This document shows positions 27,653 to 36,185 of a stretch of DNA of 64,000 nt, in pieces (the stretch's first letter is position 1; every line of letters starts with the position of its first letter). A program made the translations under genes and the position numbers. This DNA comes from VAZQ01 sp963816745 (GTDB taxonomy: Bacteria; Pseudomonadota; Alphaproteobacteria; Rhizobiales; Xanthobacteraceae), in the NCBI GenBank assembly GCA_963816745.1, contig CAWFLQ010000001.1:806001-870000 (forward strand). Direction: 5' to 3'. A model generated the notes under the pieces. The model did not search any database and had not been told where the DNA came from. It saw nothing but the letters and a program-made list of their open reading frames with translations.

Positions 27653-28606
27653 ATGACCGACACAGCCTGGCAGCCGAGCGAGCGTTATCCCGACCCGGCG
27701 GTGCAAGTGCTCGATCCGAGCTTTGCGAAATACCGCTTGCTGCTCGCGAGCGTCGAGCGCCTCGCAACCGGAATGCGCTGGTCCGAGGGACCCGTCTATT
27801 TCGGCGACGGCCGCTACCTGCTCTGGAGCGACATTCCCAACAACCGGATCATGCGCTGGGACGAGGAAACCGGAAACGTGACCGTTTTCCGCAGGCCGTC
27901 GAACAATGCCAATGGCAATACCCGCGATCGCCAAGGCCGGCTCGTCACCTGCGAGCACGACGCGCGCCGCGTCACCCGCACCGAATACGACGGCACCATC
28001 ACCGTGCTGATCGACAAGTTCGACGGCAAGCCCCTGAACTCTCCCAACGACGTCGTGGTGAAGTCGGACAACTCGATCTGGTTCACCGATCCGCCGTTCG
28101 GCATCCTCGGCAACTACGAGGGGCACGTGGCGACGCCGGAGCTGCCCACGAATGTGTACCGACTCGATCCGAAGAGTGGGAAGGCCACGGTCGTGGCCGG
28201 CGATATCAAAGGGCCGAACGGCCTCGCCTTCTCACCCGATGAAAAGAAGATGTACATCGTCGCGTCGCGGGCGACGCCGCGCGAGATTCACGCCTATGAC
28301 GTGGTGGACGACGGCACCAGGCTCGCCAACGGCCGCGTGCTCATCACCGCCGAGGAGGGCGGCACGCCCGATGGTTTTCGCGTCAACGTCGATGGCAATC
28401 TGTGGTGCGGCTGGGGCATGGGCAATGCGGAGCAGGACGGCGTCAAGGTCTTCGATCCCGCGGGCAAGCCGATCGGCTTCATCGCCGTGCCGGAGCGCGC
28501 GGCCAATGTCTGTTTCGGCGGGCCGAAGCGCAACCGCCTGTTCATGGCGGCGAGCCATTCGGTCTATTCGCTCTATGTGAATACCCAGGGTGCGCGGGGT
28601 GGTTGA
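27653..28606 (+). CDS. SMP-30/gluconolactonase-family protein, cytosolic paralogue
   Basis: A 317-residue beta-propeller lactonase, very close to the Tat-exported copy at 21587: blocks such as GPVYFGD, PNNR, SPNDVVVKSD, SIWFTDPPFGILGNYEGHV and WCGWGMGN are shared. This copy has no signal peptide: it starts MTDTAWQPSERYPDPA, where the paralogue has its Tat leader in front of the same sequence. Thus one paralogue is probably periplasmic and the other cytosolic. GAGG precedes the ATG at 27653. The reading frame is intact. Confidence 0.92.
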   Translation: MTDTAWQPSERYPDPAVQVLDPSFAKYRLLLASVERLATGMRWSEGPVYFGDGRYLLWSDIPNNRIMRWDEETGNVTVFRRPSNNANGNTRDRQGRLVTCEHDARRVTRTEYDGTITVLIDKFDGKPLNSPNDVVVKSDNSIWFTDPPFGILGNYEGHVATPELPTNVYRLDPKSGKATVVAGDIKGPNGLAFSPDEKKMYIVASRATPREIHAYDVVDDGTRLANGRVLITAEEGGTPDGFRVNVDGNLWCGWGMGNAEQDGVKVFDPAGKPIGFIAVPERAANVCFGGPKRNRLFMAASHSVYSLYVNTQGARGG

Positions 28607-28648
28607 GGCCATCTCGGCTGCGAGAAAACGGACGGCGGGAGGGATGAG

Positions 28649-30553
28649 ATGAAATCGGGCTCGGCAGGTTGCGTCGGGATCGCCGCGTCGGCACTTTGCG
28701 CGGTCGTGCTGTCGGTGGCGCCGGCCGTGACCCAACCTGTCCCGGCGCCGCCCACGGCCGACGCCGACCGCAATTCACCGGCCTATACCGTTTCGGTCAA
28801 CATGCGGGTCTCCGTTCGGCCGGACCTGACCGCCGTCGCCGAGAACACGGTGCGATACAAGGTCCTGCGCGAGAGCGCGATCCGCACGCTCGGCCAGCAG
28901 AGCCTGTCGTACGTGGAGAGCCTCAATCCGCTCGAGTCGGTCGAGGCCTATACGGAAAAGCCCGACGGCAGGAAGATCGCGGTCGAGCCGAGCCACATTC
29001 TCACCCGCGACGCGGCCACCGGGCTCAACGCCGTCTATCAGCGCGATGCCAAGGTCAAGACGTTGATCTTCCCCGACGTCGAGGTCGGCGACACGCTCGT
29101 CCACAGCTCGCGCACGAACAGGATCGACAAGCGCTTCCCCGGGCACTTCAACTACCAGTCGGTTTTTTCCCGGTCGGTGCCGTATGACACCTATCGCCTG
29201 ACGGTCGACGCGCCGCGCTCGCTCGCGCTGAGAGCTCACGTCAAGGGCGCCGGTCTGGTCCACGAGGCGATAGACGCGGGCGAGGATCAGCGCCACGTGT
29301 TCAGTTATCGTCCGAACGGCTGGCGGCCCGAGGAGCCGAGCGCGGTCTCGAGCTGGGATCGCGAGCCGCAACTCGTACTCACCAGCTTCAAGGACGCGTC
29401 CGAGCTCGGCGCCAGCTACTGGTCCAGCATGAAGGGCCAGGACGTCGTGGCTCCCGAAATCCAGGCGCTGGCGGAAGACGTCACCAAAGGCATCGACGAC
29501 AAGCGCGCCCAGGCGGTCGCGATCGACCAATGGGTGAAGAAGAACATTCGCTACGTGCTGGTGTATCTGGGCTCCGGCGGCGTCACGCCCAACCCCGCGC
29601 CGGCCGTCCTCAAGAACAAGTTCGGCGACTGCAAGGACCACGTCGCGTTGATGGGCGCTTTGCTCGGCGCCAAGGCGATCGCCAGCGAGCAAGTGCTCGT
29701 CAATCTCGGCAGCGCGTACCGGCTGCCGGACCTGCCGGTTCCGTTCTTCAACCACGTGATGCTCTATCTGCCCGAGTTCGACGTCTATACCGATCCGACT
29801 GCATCATATGCGTCGTTCGGGATCCTGCCGGAAAGCTCCTACGACAAGCCGGTGCTCCATATCTCGAGCGCCGGCGGCCGGCCGGCGCGAACGCCACCCA
29901 TGAAACCGGAGAATCACGTCACGACCGCCAGGACGACGGCATCGGTCGCGGCGGATGGCGTGATCAAGGGAACCACGCGGCAGACCGCGACCGGCATCTT
30001 CGCCACGTCCGCGCGCGGCAGAGCCGTGCAAATCCAGACGCAGGGCCGTGAAAAGTTCGCGGAGACCATACTGCGCGGCCTTGGCCGTCCCGGGACCGGT
30101 ATCTTCGAGCCGGCGACGCCCTCCGACCTGTCGGAGCCCTACAGCCTCCGAGGGGAGTTCAGCCTGAACGAGAAGCTGCAGATGCCCTTGAGCGGAGCTC
30201 GCGACATTCCAATCGGCATGCCGATTCACGGACGCCCCGGCGGGGCGTTGCTGGGGCAACGCGTTGCCGACCGCCAGACGGACTTCCTATGCTATGCCGG
30301 CAAGCAGGTGGAGGAGATCGAGCTGACCTTCGCCGAACGCCTTCCGCTGCCCAAGGCCGTCAAGGAGGCGCCGATCGACAACAAGTATTTCAGCTATCAG
30401 TCGACCTTCACGATCAAAGGCCGGACGCTGACGATCCGCCGCGAGTTCACGTCGAAGGTGGCGGGCCAAGTCTGCGCGAGTGCGATGGAAGCGGAAATCT
30501 CCGAGCCGCTGCGGCGCGTCTCGCAAAGTTTGCGAAGGCAGATGTCGTTCTGA
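28649..30553 (+). CDS. DUF3857 / transglutaminase-like exported protein
   Basis: A 634-residue protein with a Sec signal (CVGIAASALCAVVLSVAPAVT). Residues ~45-240 look like a DUF3857 domain and ~260-370 a transglutaminase-like domain: WVKKNIRYVLVYLG, then the catalytic Cys in KNKFGDCKDHVALMG, His in FFNHVMLYLP and Asp in VYTDPTASY. Such proteins are presumed periplasmic and may act as proteases or crosslinkers; none of this is proven here. The C-terminal ~200 residues are beta-rich. It follows the SMP-30 gene by 42 bp and could share its transcript. Confidence 0.85.
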   Translation: MKSGSAGCVGIAASALCAVVLSVAPAVTQPVPAPPTADADRNSPAYTVSVNMRVSVRPDLTAVAENTVRYKVLRESAIRTLGQQSLSYVESLNPLESVEAYTEKPDGRKIAVEPSHILTRDAATGLNAVYQRDAKVKTLIFPDVEVGDTLVHSSRTNRIDKRFPGHFNYQSVFSRSVPYDTYRLTVDAPRSLALRAHVKGAGLVHEAIDAGEDQRHVFSYRPNGWRPEEPSAVSSWDREPQLVLTSFKDASELGASYWSSMKGQDVVAPEIQALAEDVTKGIDDKRAQAVAIDQWVKKNIRYVLVYLGSGGVTPNPAPAVLKNKFGDCKDHVALMGALLGAKAIASEQVLVNLGSAYRLPDLPVPFFNHVMLYLPEFDVYTDPTASYASFGILPESSYDKPVLHISSAGGRPARTPPMKPENHVTTARTTASVAADGVIKGTTRQTATGIFATSARGRAVQIQTQGREKFAETILRGLGRPGTGIFEPATPSDLSEPYSLRGEFSLNEKLQMPLSGARDIPIGMPIHGRPGGALLGQRVADRQTDFLCYAGKQVEEIELTFAERLPLPKAVKEAPIDNKYFSYQSTFTIKGRTLTIRREFTSKVAGQVCASAMEAEISEPLRRVSQSLRRQMSF

Positions 30554-30735
30554 GCATCCCTTTCTGCCGGCGCACGCCGATACCGGCTTGCCGGACCGGG
30601 ACGGCGGCACCCCCTAGCTTCCCTGCAACACCTGCCATTTCGTTCGTTCGCACGAGCGAGATCCGCTGCCGTCGACTCACTGTATATGATACAGCGGCGC
30701 CCGGAACCGCTCTGGGACGTATTGGGGTAGGGGAG

Positions 30736-31957
30736 ATGGCCAACGTTGTCGCGTTCGACGCGCGACCCAAGCAGCTGAGCGAGAGCGAGGCTTTGGACTG
30801 GCTGCGCGCCCAACCGGATGGCCGCGCACAGGTAAGCAATGCCGCTCTGGCCGAACGCTGGGGATGGAACTCGCTATCGAGTCGCGCGGCGGTTGAAGGA
30901 ATGGCAGACGGCCGGCCTGATCATCCGGCGCGGCAAGGCCTGGGCGGTCACCGTCAGGGACGACGCGCCAGTTGCGGTCGCCAAACCGCTTATCGCCCAA
31001 CCGCTTGTCGGCAATGCGCCGCCGCCGGTCGCGCGTGATCTGCCGACTGTCTTTTCCGCTCCGGTCCCGACCGAGCCGCCGGCGGTCCCGGCCCCTGTGA
31101 CACCGGCCGCGCCGACGATTGCGCCGACTGGATCGCGCACGACCGCCCTGATCGTGGGCGCCGCGGCGCTGTGCCTTGCCGCCGTCGGCCTCGTTCTCAA
31201 TGCAAACTTCGCCGCCTCGCTCGGCCAGACCGGTTTGGCCGCCGTCCTGTTGGCTGCGATCGGGCTCGCCGTCAACATGCTGGCGGTGGCGTTGCCCACG
31301 GCCGCGAGCAAGCTGTGGCAGGGCCGCCACCGCCCCGCCGCGTTTGCCGCCTGGCTGATCTGGGCCGGCGCCTTGATCATGATGCTGCTCGCCGGCATCG
31401 GTTTCGCGAGCATGAACATCGGCGACACCGTCGCCGGCCGCGCCAAGCAGGCGAACGCGGGCGTTGCGCTCAATACCCGGTTCGAGCGGCTTCGCGACGA
31501 GCGTGCCGCCATCGGCGAGCACCGCAGCGTTGCGGCCCTCGAGGCCGAGCTCCAGCGCGTTCAGCCTTCGGCACAGTCGGTCTGGAAAGCCACGAACGGC
31601 TGCCGCGACGTCACGTTGGCGCGATCCGGCCAGGCGTGCGAGGCGGTCTTGCGCGTGCGCGAGGCGATCGGAACGGCGCAGCACCGCGATGCGGTCAACG
31701 CGGAGATGCGGGACGTCGAGCGGCAATTGGCGGCGCTGCCGGCGATCCGGCTCGACGATCCGCAGGCGCGAACGACCTCGGATCTCGTCGCCTGGCTCAG
31801 CGGCGGACTGGTCGCGCCCACCGCGCAAGATATTCATCGGCTGCGGATCGTCGGCTTGACCGTTGCCCCGGCCTGCGCCGGCCTGCTGCTCTGGATGGCG
31901 GTCGCGCTTTGGCGGCGGCGCGAGGATGACGGCGTGATGCTTCGGCAGCGTGCCTGA
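30736..31957 (+). CDS. winged-helix-like protein with membrane segments (frameshifted)
   Basis: Not a recognised family. Residues ~1-65 (MANVVAFDARPKQLSESEAL, then NAALAERWGW and, after the shift, RVARRLKEWQTAGLIIRRGK) look like a winged helix-turn-helix. A Pro/Ala-rich linker follows, then three hydrophobic segments in the middle (TTALIVGAAALCLAAVGLVL, LAAVLLAAIGLAVNMLAV, AAFAAWLIWAGALIMMLL). Next come ~140 charged, coiled-coil-like residues with two cysteines, and a last helix near the end (VAPACAGLLLWMAVALW). The frame moves by one extra A near 30871; deleting it joins GWT to RYRVARRL. The gene ends 6 bp from the ccrM stop, convergent. It could be a membrane-tethered DNA-binding protein. 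Confidence 0.65.
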
Positions 31958-31963
31958 GGCCGA

Positions 31964-33097
31964 CTAGGCTACGCCCATCTCCGCACGGATTTCCGCGCGC
32001 AGCGCGTCGATCGAGACGAGACCCTTGGCCGTCTCGAGGTGCCAGAATGCCCAGCCGTTGCAAGCTTCGAGCCCTTGCGCCAGCGCGCCGATGCGGTGAA
32101 TGGAGCCGACGGTTTCGCCCAGCGAAACTGCCCCGTCGGCACGAACCAGCGCCTTGACCTTGCGCTTGGCGTCGACAAGTCGAGCGCCCGGCAGCACCAG
32201 CCCGCGCTCGAGCAGCGCCGAGAACGGCACCCGCGGCGCTTCGCGTGCGGTCATGAACGGGGCGAGCGTCGGCGCCGCCAGCGGCTCGACCGCGGCCATG
32301 CGCTGTTCCGCGGCCTTGGCATAGGCCGCCTCCCGCTCGACGCCGATGAAGCGCCGGCCGAGCCGCTTGGCCACCGCGCCGGTCGTGCCGGTGCCGCAGA
32401 ACGGGTCGAGCACGAGGTCGTCGGGCCGCGACGTCGAGAGAATCACTCGCGCCAGCAGCGCCTCCGGCTTCTGGGTCGGATGCAGCTTCTTGCCGTTGCC
32501 GCCTTTGAGCCGCTCCTCGCCGGTGCAGAGCGCGATGGTCCAGTCCGAGCGCACCTGGATGTCCTCGTTGCCGGCCTTGAGGGCCTCGTAGTTGAACGTG
32601 TAGCCCTTGCCGCCCGGTTCGCGGCTGGCCCAGATCAGGGTCTCGTGGGCATTGGTGAAGCGCCGGCCGCGAAAATTCGGCATCGGATTGGACTTGCGCC
32701 AGACCACGTCGTTGAGAATCCAGAAGTTCAGGTCCTGGAGGATCGCGCCGACGCGAAAGATGTTGTGATAGGAGCCGATCACCCAGAGCGTCGCCGAGGG
32801 CTTCATCACCCGCCGGCACGCCAGCAGCCAGGCGCGGGTGAAATCGTCGTAGGCGGCAAAGCTCGAGAACTTGTCCCAGTCGTCGTCGACCGCGTCGACG
32901 CGCGAATCATCGGGACGCTTGAGGTCGCCTTGCAGCTGCAGATTATAGGGCGGATCGGCAAAAACGAGATCGACCGAGTCCGCCGGGAGCTTCGCCATCT
33001 CGGCGACGCAGTCCCCGATCAGAATTCGGCCGGATTCGATTGCCTTGAAACTGACGCGGGGCGTCCGAACGGACGCCCCGCGACGCGACACAACCAT
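31964..33097 (-). CDS. ccrM: cell-cycle-regulated adenine methyltransferase, GANTC-specific
   Basis: CcrM methylates adenine in GANTC and in Alphaproteobacteria marks replication state. It is a beta-class N6-adenine methylase: the catalytic motif VFADPPYNLQLQGDL comes first, KLHPTQKPEALLARVI follows, and the SAM-binding DPFCGTGTTGAVAKRLGR lies later. The C-terminal ~100 residues (PFSALLERGLVLPGARL...NGWAFWHL) form the extra domain typical of CcrM over other Hin-type enzymes. Length 377 is slightly above the usual ~360 because of the N-terminus. The ATG at 33097 lacks a Shine-Dalgarno and is preceded by three GAGTC sites; a 12-bp hairpin lies within the first codons. Regulation by its own methylation is plausible. 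Confidence 0.95.
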   Translation of the reverse strand: MVVSRRGASVRTPRVSFKAIESGRILIGDCVAEMAKLPADSVDLVFADPPYNLQLQGDLKRPDDSRVDAVDDDWDKFSSFAAYDDFTRAWLLACRRVMKPSATLWVIGSYHNIFRVGAILQDLNFWILNDVVWRKSNPMPNFRGRRFTNAHETLIWASREPGGKGYTFNYEALKAGNEDIQVRSDWTIALCTGEERLKGGNGKKLHPTQKPEALLARVILSTSRPDDLVLDPFCGTGTTGAVAKRLGRRFIGVEREAAYAKAAEQRMAAVEPLAAPTLAPFMTAREAPRVPFSALLERGLVLPGARLVDAKRKVKALVRADGAVSLGETVGSIHRIGALAQGLEACNGWAFWHLETAKGLVSIDALRAEIRAEMGVA

Positions 33098-33192
33098 GAC
33101 TCAGGACTCTGACTCAGGCGACGCGGCCGGTGACGCGGGACCTACAACCGACTGCGACGCACTATGAACATCCAAGGTAAAAATCGACTTAA
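33055..33192 (-). promoter_or_regulatory. ccrM upstream region: GANTC cluster, early hairpin, CtrA-like site
   Basis: Three GANTC sites (GACTC on the plus strand) lie at 33098-33102, 33105-33109 and 33111-33115, touching the ccrM start codon. A perfect 12-bp stem with a 4-nt loop spans 33055-33082, inside codons ~6-14. Further upstream, TTAA-N7-TTTA (minus strand, 33178-33192) is one base from the CtrA full site TTAA-N7-TTAA. In Caulobacter, ccrM is CtrA-activated and has GANTC sites in its leader, so these elements fit the known circuit. Function here is inferred. Confidence 0.6.
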
Positions 33193-33275
33193 TCGAACGC
33201 CCGGAGGTACTGGGCAAGAAATGCCTAGCAACTATATTGCGGAAGGCGCGTTGATCCGCGCGGTGGTAGGATAGA

Positions 33276-33340
33276 GCGTTTTCCGCGGCGAACGGGGGCC
33301 ATCCCCAGAGGTCCGGGACGGGCCTTCGCCGTAGAAAGCC
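33276..33340. repeat. degenerate GAGCGTTTTCC-type palindromic element
   Basis: GAGCGTTTTCCGCGGCGAA and, ~35 bp later, TTCGCCGTAGAAAGCC are partial inverted complements, resembling the element at 19838. The centre has diverged. Confidence 0.4.
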
Positions 33341-33355
33341 ATGGGAGGCAAGGCC

Positions 33356-34297
33356 ATGCGCCTGGATGATCTGCAGGAAAGCGGCAACGTAGAGGATCGA
33401 CGCGACGGCGGCGGCGGCTATGGCGGCGGCGGCGGAGGCTTTCCCGTCGGCGGCGGCGGCATCGGCATCGGCACCATCGTGGTGTTGGGAATCGTCGGCT
33501 GGGCGCTGGGCATCGACCCATCGCTCCTGATCGGCGGGGCGGAGATGTTGAACCGGCACCAGGAGCCGCAAATGCAGCAGCCGCCTTCCACGTCGCGCCG
33601 TACCGCGCCGCAGGACGACATGGGCCGCTTCGTGAGCAAGGTGCTGGGCAGCACCGAGGTGCAGTGGAAGCAGATCTTCTCCAAGGACGGCAAGAACTAC
33701 CGCGCGCCGGTGCTCGTCCTCTACCGCGGTCAGACGCACGCCAATTGCGGCGGCGCCGCGCAGGCGGCCATGGGCCCGTTCTATTGCCCGGCCGACCAGA
33801 AGGTCTATCTCGACACCTCGTTCTTCGACCAGATCGCGACCCGCTTCCGCGGCTGCGACGTCGGCAGCAAGAGCTGTCAGTTCTCGCAGGCCTACGTGAT
33901 CGCGCACGAGGTCGGCCATCACGTGCAGAACCTGCTCGGCATTCTGCCGAAAGCGCAGCAGGCGCAACGCGCGACCGGCAACAAGGCGGCGGCGAACCAC
34001 ATCCAGGTTCAGGTCGAGCTGCAGGCCGATTGTCTCGCCGGCGTCTGGGCGAACCGCGAGAACGAGGCCCTCAAGGCGCAGGGCAAGCCGGCGTTCATCG
34101 AGCCTGGCGACATCGAGGCCGCACTGCGCACCGCCGCCGCCATCGGCGACGACACGCTGCAGCGGCGCGCGCAGGGCTATGTCGTGCCCGACAGCTTCAC
34201 CCACGGCTCATCGGAGCAACGCCAGCGCTGGTTCAACACCGGCTTTCGATCGGGCCAGATCGCGAGCTGCAACACGTTCGCGGCGGCGCAGCTGTAG
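33356..34297 (+). CDS. neutral zinc metallopeptidase, YpfJ family
   Basis: A 313-residue member of the predicted zinc-peptidase family (YpfJ-like). A glycine-rich N-terminal stretch (DGGGGYGGGGGGFPVGGGG) precedes one membrane helix (GIGTIVVLGIVGWALGI). The catalytic domain holds the HExxH motif in AYVIAHEVGHHVQNLLG and the downstream ELQADCLAGVWA with the third-ligand Glu. PFYCPADQKVYLDTSFFD is also family-typical. The ATG at 33356 is chosen over 33341 because GGGAGGCAAGG precedes it. The biological substrate is unknown. Confidence 0.9.
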   Translation: MRLDDLQESGNVEDRRDGGGGYGGGGGGFPVGGGGIGIGTIVVLGIVGWALGIDPSLLIGGAEMLNRHQEPQMQQPPSTSRRTAPQDDMGRFVSKVLGSTEVQWKQIFSKDGKNYRAPVLVLYRGQTHANCGGAAQAAMGPFYCPADQKVYLDTSFFDQIATRFRGCDVGSKSCQFSQAYVIAHEVGHHVQNLLGILPKAQQAQRATGNKAAANHIQVQVELQADCLAGVWANRENEALKAQGKPAFIEPGDIEAALRTAAAIGDDTLQRRAQGYVVPDSFTHGSSEQRQRWFNTGFRSGQIASCNTFAAAQL

Positions 34298-34313
34298 AGA
34301 CATGCGCGAACTC

Positions 34314-34485
34314 GTAGGGTGGGCAAAGGCGCGCTCTTGCGCGTAGCCCGCGAAGACGGGCGTGAACGCCCTATGCTGCCACGCGTGCTCGGTCCGCTTG
34401 CTTCTGTATTTTACGCGTGGGCACGGCGCTGCACCGTTTGTTTGGCGAGAGATGAAATCTCGTCTCGCGCCTATGCCCACCCTAC
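34314..34485. repeat. palindromic repeat, GTAGGGTGGGCA arms
   Basis: Perfect 12-bp inverted ends GTAGGGTGGGCA (34314-34325) and TGCCCACCCTAC (34474-34485) bound a 172-bp element. The inside has a further GAGATGAAATCTC hairpin and GCGCGCTCTTGCGC pairing. It fills most of the gap between the peptidase gene and moaB. Confidence 0.8.
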
Positions 34486-34498
34486 AGGCCGTTGAGCA

Positions 34499-35041
34499 AT
34501 GCCCGGTATCGACGAGACCAGACAATTCATCCCGCTGAAGATCGCGGTGCTCACCGTTTCCGACACCCGCGATCTCGCCGACGACAAGTCCGGTGCCACG
34601 CTCGCGGAGCGCATCGCGAAAGCCGGCCATGCAGTCGCCGACCGCGCCATCGTCACCGACGACGTGGAGAAGATCCGCGCTCGCGTCAAAGCGTGGATCG
34701 GCGATCCGGCCATCGACGTGATCATCACGACCGGCGGCACCGGCTTCACCGGCCGCGACGTGACCCCGGAGGCGCTCGAGCCGCTCTTTGAAAAGCGCAT
34801 GGACGGCTTCGCCACGCTGTTCCTGATGGTGAGCCACGCCAAGATCGGCACCTCGGCGATCCAGACGCGCGCGACCGCGGGCGTCGCCGGCGCCACCTAC
34901 GTCTTCTGCCTGCCGGGCTCGCCCGGCGCCTGCAAGGATGCCTGGGACGAGATTCTCCTGCACCAACTCGACTACCGCTATCGGCCCTGCAATTTCGTCG
35001 AGATCATGCCGCGCCTCGACGAGCATCTGCGCCGCGCGTAG
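34499..35041 (+). CDS. moaB: molybdenum cofactor biosynthesis protein B
   Basis: A 180-residue MoaB/Mog-family protein, which adenylylates molybdopterin or assists molybdenum insertion. KIAVLTVSDTRDLADDKSG is at the start, the MPT-binding IITTGGTGFTGRDVTPEAL in the centre, and CLPGSPGACKDAWDEIL near the end. No other moa/moe genes are nearby. The TAG stop is the first part of a palindromic repeat. Confidence 0.93.
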   Translation: MPGIDETRQFIPLKIAVLTVSDTRDLADDKSGATLAERIAKAGHAVADRAIVTDDVEKIRARVKAWIGDPAIDVIITTGGTGFTGRDVTPEALEPLFEKRMDGFATLFLMVSHAKIGTSAIQTRATAGVAGATYVFCLPGSPGACKDAWDEILLHQLDYRYRPCNFVEIMPRLDEHLRRA

Positions 35042-35157
35042 GATGGGTGGAGCGATGAGGGCGCTTGCGCGCTCATCGCGATACCCATCGCGACGAGCGG
35101 AGCTGGCGGAGGGATGATGGGTATCGCGCGCAAAAGCGCGCGCTCCACCCATCCTAC
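35038..35157. repeat. palindromic repeat, GTAGGATGGGTGGAGCG arms
   Basis: A perfect 17-bp inverted repeat, GTAGGATGGGTGGAGCG (35038-35054) and CGCTCCACCCATCCTAC (35141-35157), with inner CGATACCCATCG/GATGGGTATCG pairing. The moaB TAG stop (35039-35041) lies in the left end and the esterase TAG stop (35154-35156) in the right end. Confidence 0.88.
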
Positions 35158-36051
35158 ATTTTGCTCTGCACGAAAGTGCCGACGCGCGCGACGGCGGCCT
35201 GCGCCTCCGGCATAATGCGCGCCCAGAGGTGCCAAGCATGCGGCATCCGCGGCCATATTTCGAGCTCGATCTCGCAACCGGCGGCGCGCATCCGTTCCGC
35301 CATGCGCACGGAGTCGTCGAGCAGGACTTCGTCGCTGCCGACGTGGATTAGCGTCGGCGGCAATCCGGCCGGATCGCCGTAGACCGGCGAGGCGTAGGGC
35401 GTGCGCGGATCGGCGCCGGCGAGATACTGGCTCGCCAGCCGCGGCGCCTCCTCGCTGCGGATCATCGGATCGGCCTTGGCGTTGAGCTTGAGACGAATTT
35501 CCCGTGAACGCGAGATCGATCCACGGCGACAGCGCAACCGCGGCCGCGGGCAGGGGAACGCCTTCGTCGCGCAGCCGCAGCAGCATCGCCAGCATGAGCC
35601 CGCCGCCCGAGGATTCTCCCATGACCGCCATGCGCTGCGGATCGGCGCCATCGGCGAGCAGTGCGCGGTAGGCGTTGACGGCATCGTCGAGCGACGCCGG
35701 ATACGGATGCTCGGGCGCCAGCCGATGGTCGACGATGACGACGACAGTGCGCGTCGCCGCCGCGATGCGCCAGGTGAAATCGCGATAGAGCGCAGGCTTG
35801 CCCGCCACATGGCCGCCGCCGTGGAGATAGAGGACGAAGCGGTCAGGGCGCGACTGTCTGGTCGCGACGCTGACCGCCTTGACCCCGTCGAGGTCGACGC
35901 GTTTCACCAGCGTGCCCCGCGGCGGCAGCGGCACCAGCCAGCCGAGGAGCGCGAGGCGCCGCCGCACGGCCTCGACCGTCGATTTGGGGCCGCTCGTGCG
36001 CTTGACGAAAAAGCGCAGCCCCAGACGCACGAGCTCGGCGCGCAGACTCAA
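35154..36051 (-). CDS. alpha/beta hydrolase, HSL-type esterase (frameshifted)
   Basis: An esterase/lipase of the hormone-sensitive-lipase (acetyl-hydrolase) group, about 298 residues. The oxyanion-hole motif YLHGGGHVAGK and DHRLAPEHPYPA are followed by the nucleophile elbow VMGESSGGGLML. The catalytic Asp and His are probably in the DEVLLDDS and MPHAWHLW regions of the second piece. The frame shifts by one extra base near 35500 (after LAFTGNS), resuming LKLNAKADPMIRSEEAP. A TTG at 36051 with AGGAG seven nt upstream is the best start; an upstream stop excludes longer versions. Confidence 0.87.
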
Positions 36052-36149
36052 TTGATGCTCCTGTTCCGCGTCATGGCGCCCAGTTCATGCATTCAACGCA
36101 TGTTTGCCGCAACTACGGACGCGACGTGGTGGGCAAAAATGCTCCGAAC

Positions 36150-36163
36150 TTGACGTATGTCAA
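36150..36163. promoter_or_regulatory. TTGAC-N4-GTCAA palindrome upstream of vapB-like gene
   Basis: A perfect inverted repeat TTGACGTATGTCAA lies 23 bp before the antitoxin start. RHH antitoxins bind palindromes in their own promoters, so this is a candidate operator. A poorly spaced TATTAA follows. Confidence 0.5.
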
Positions 36164-36185
36164 GAGCGATATTAAAGTGACACAT

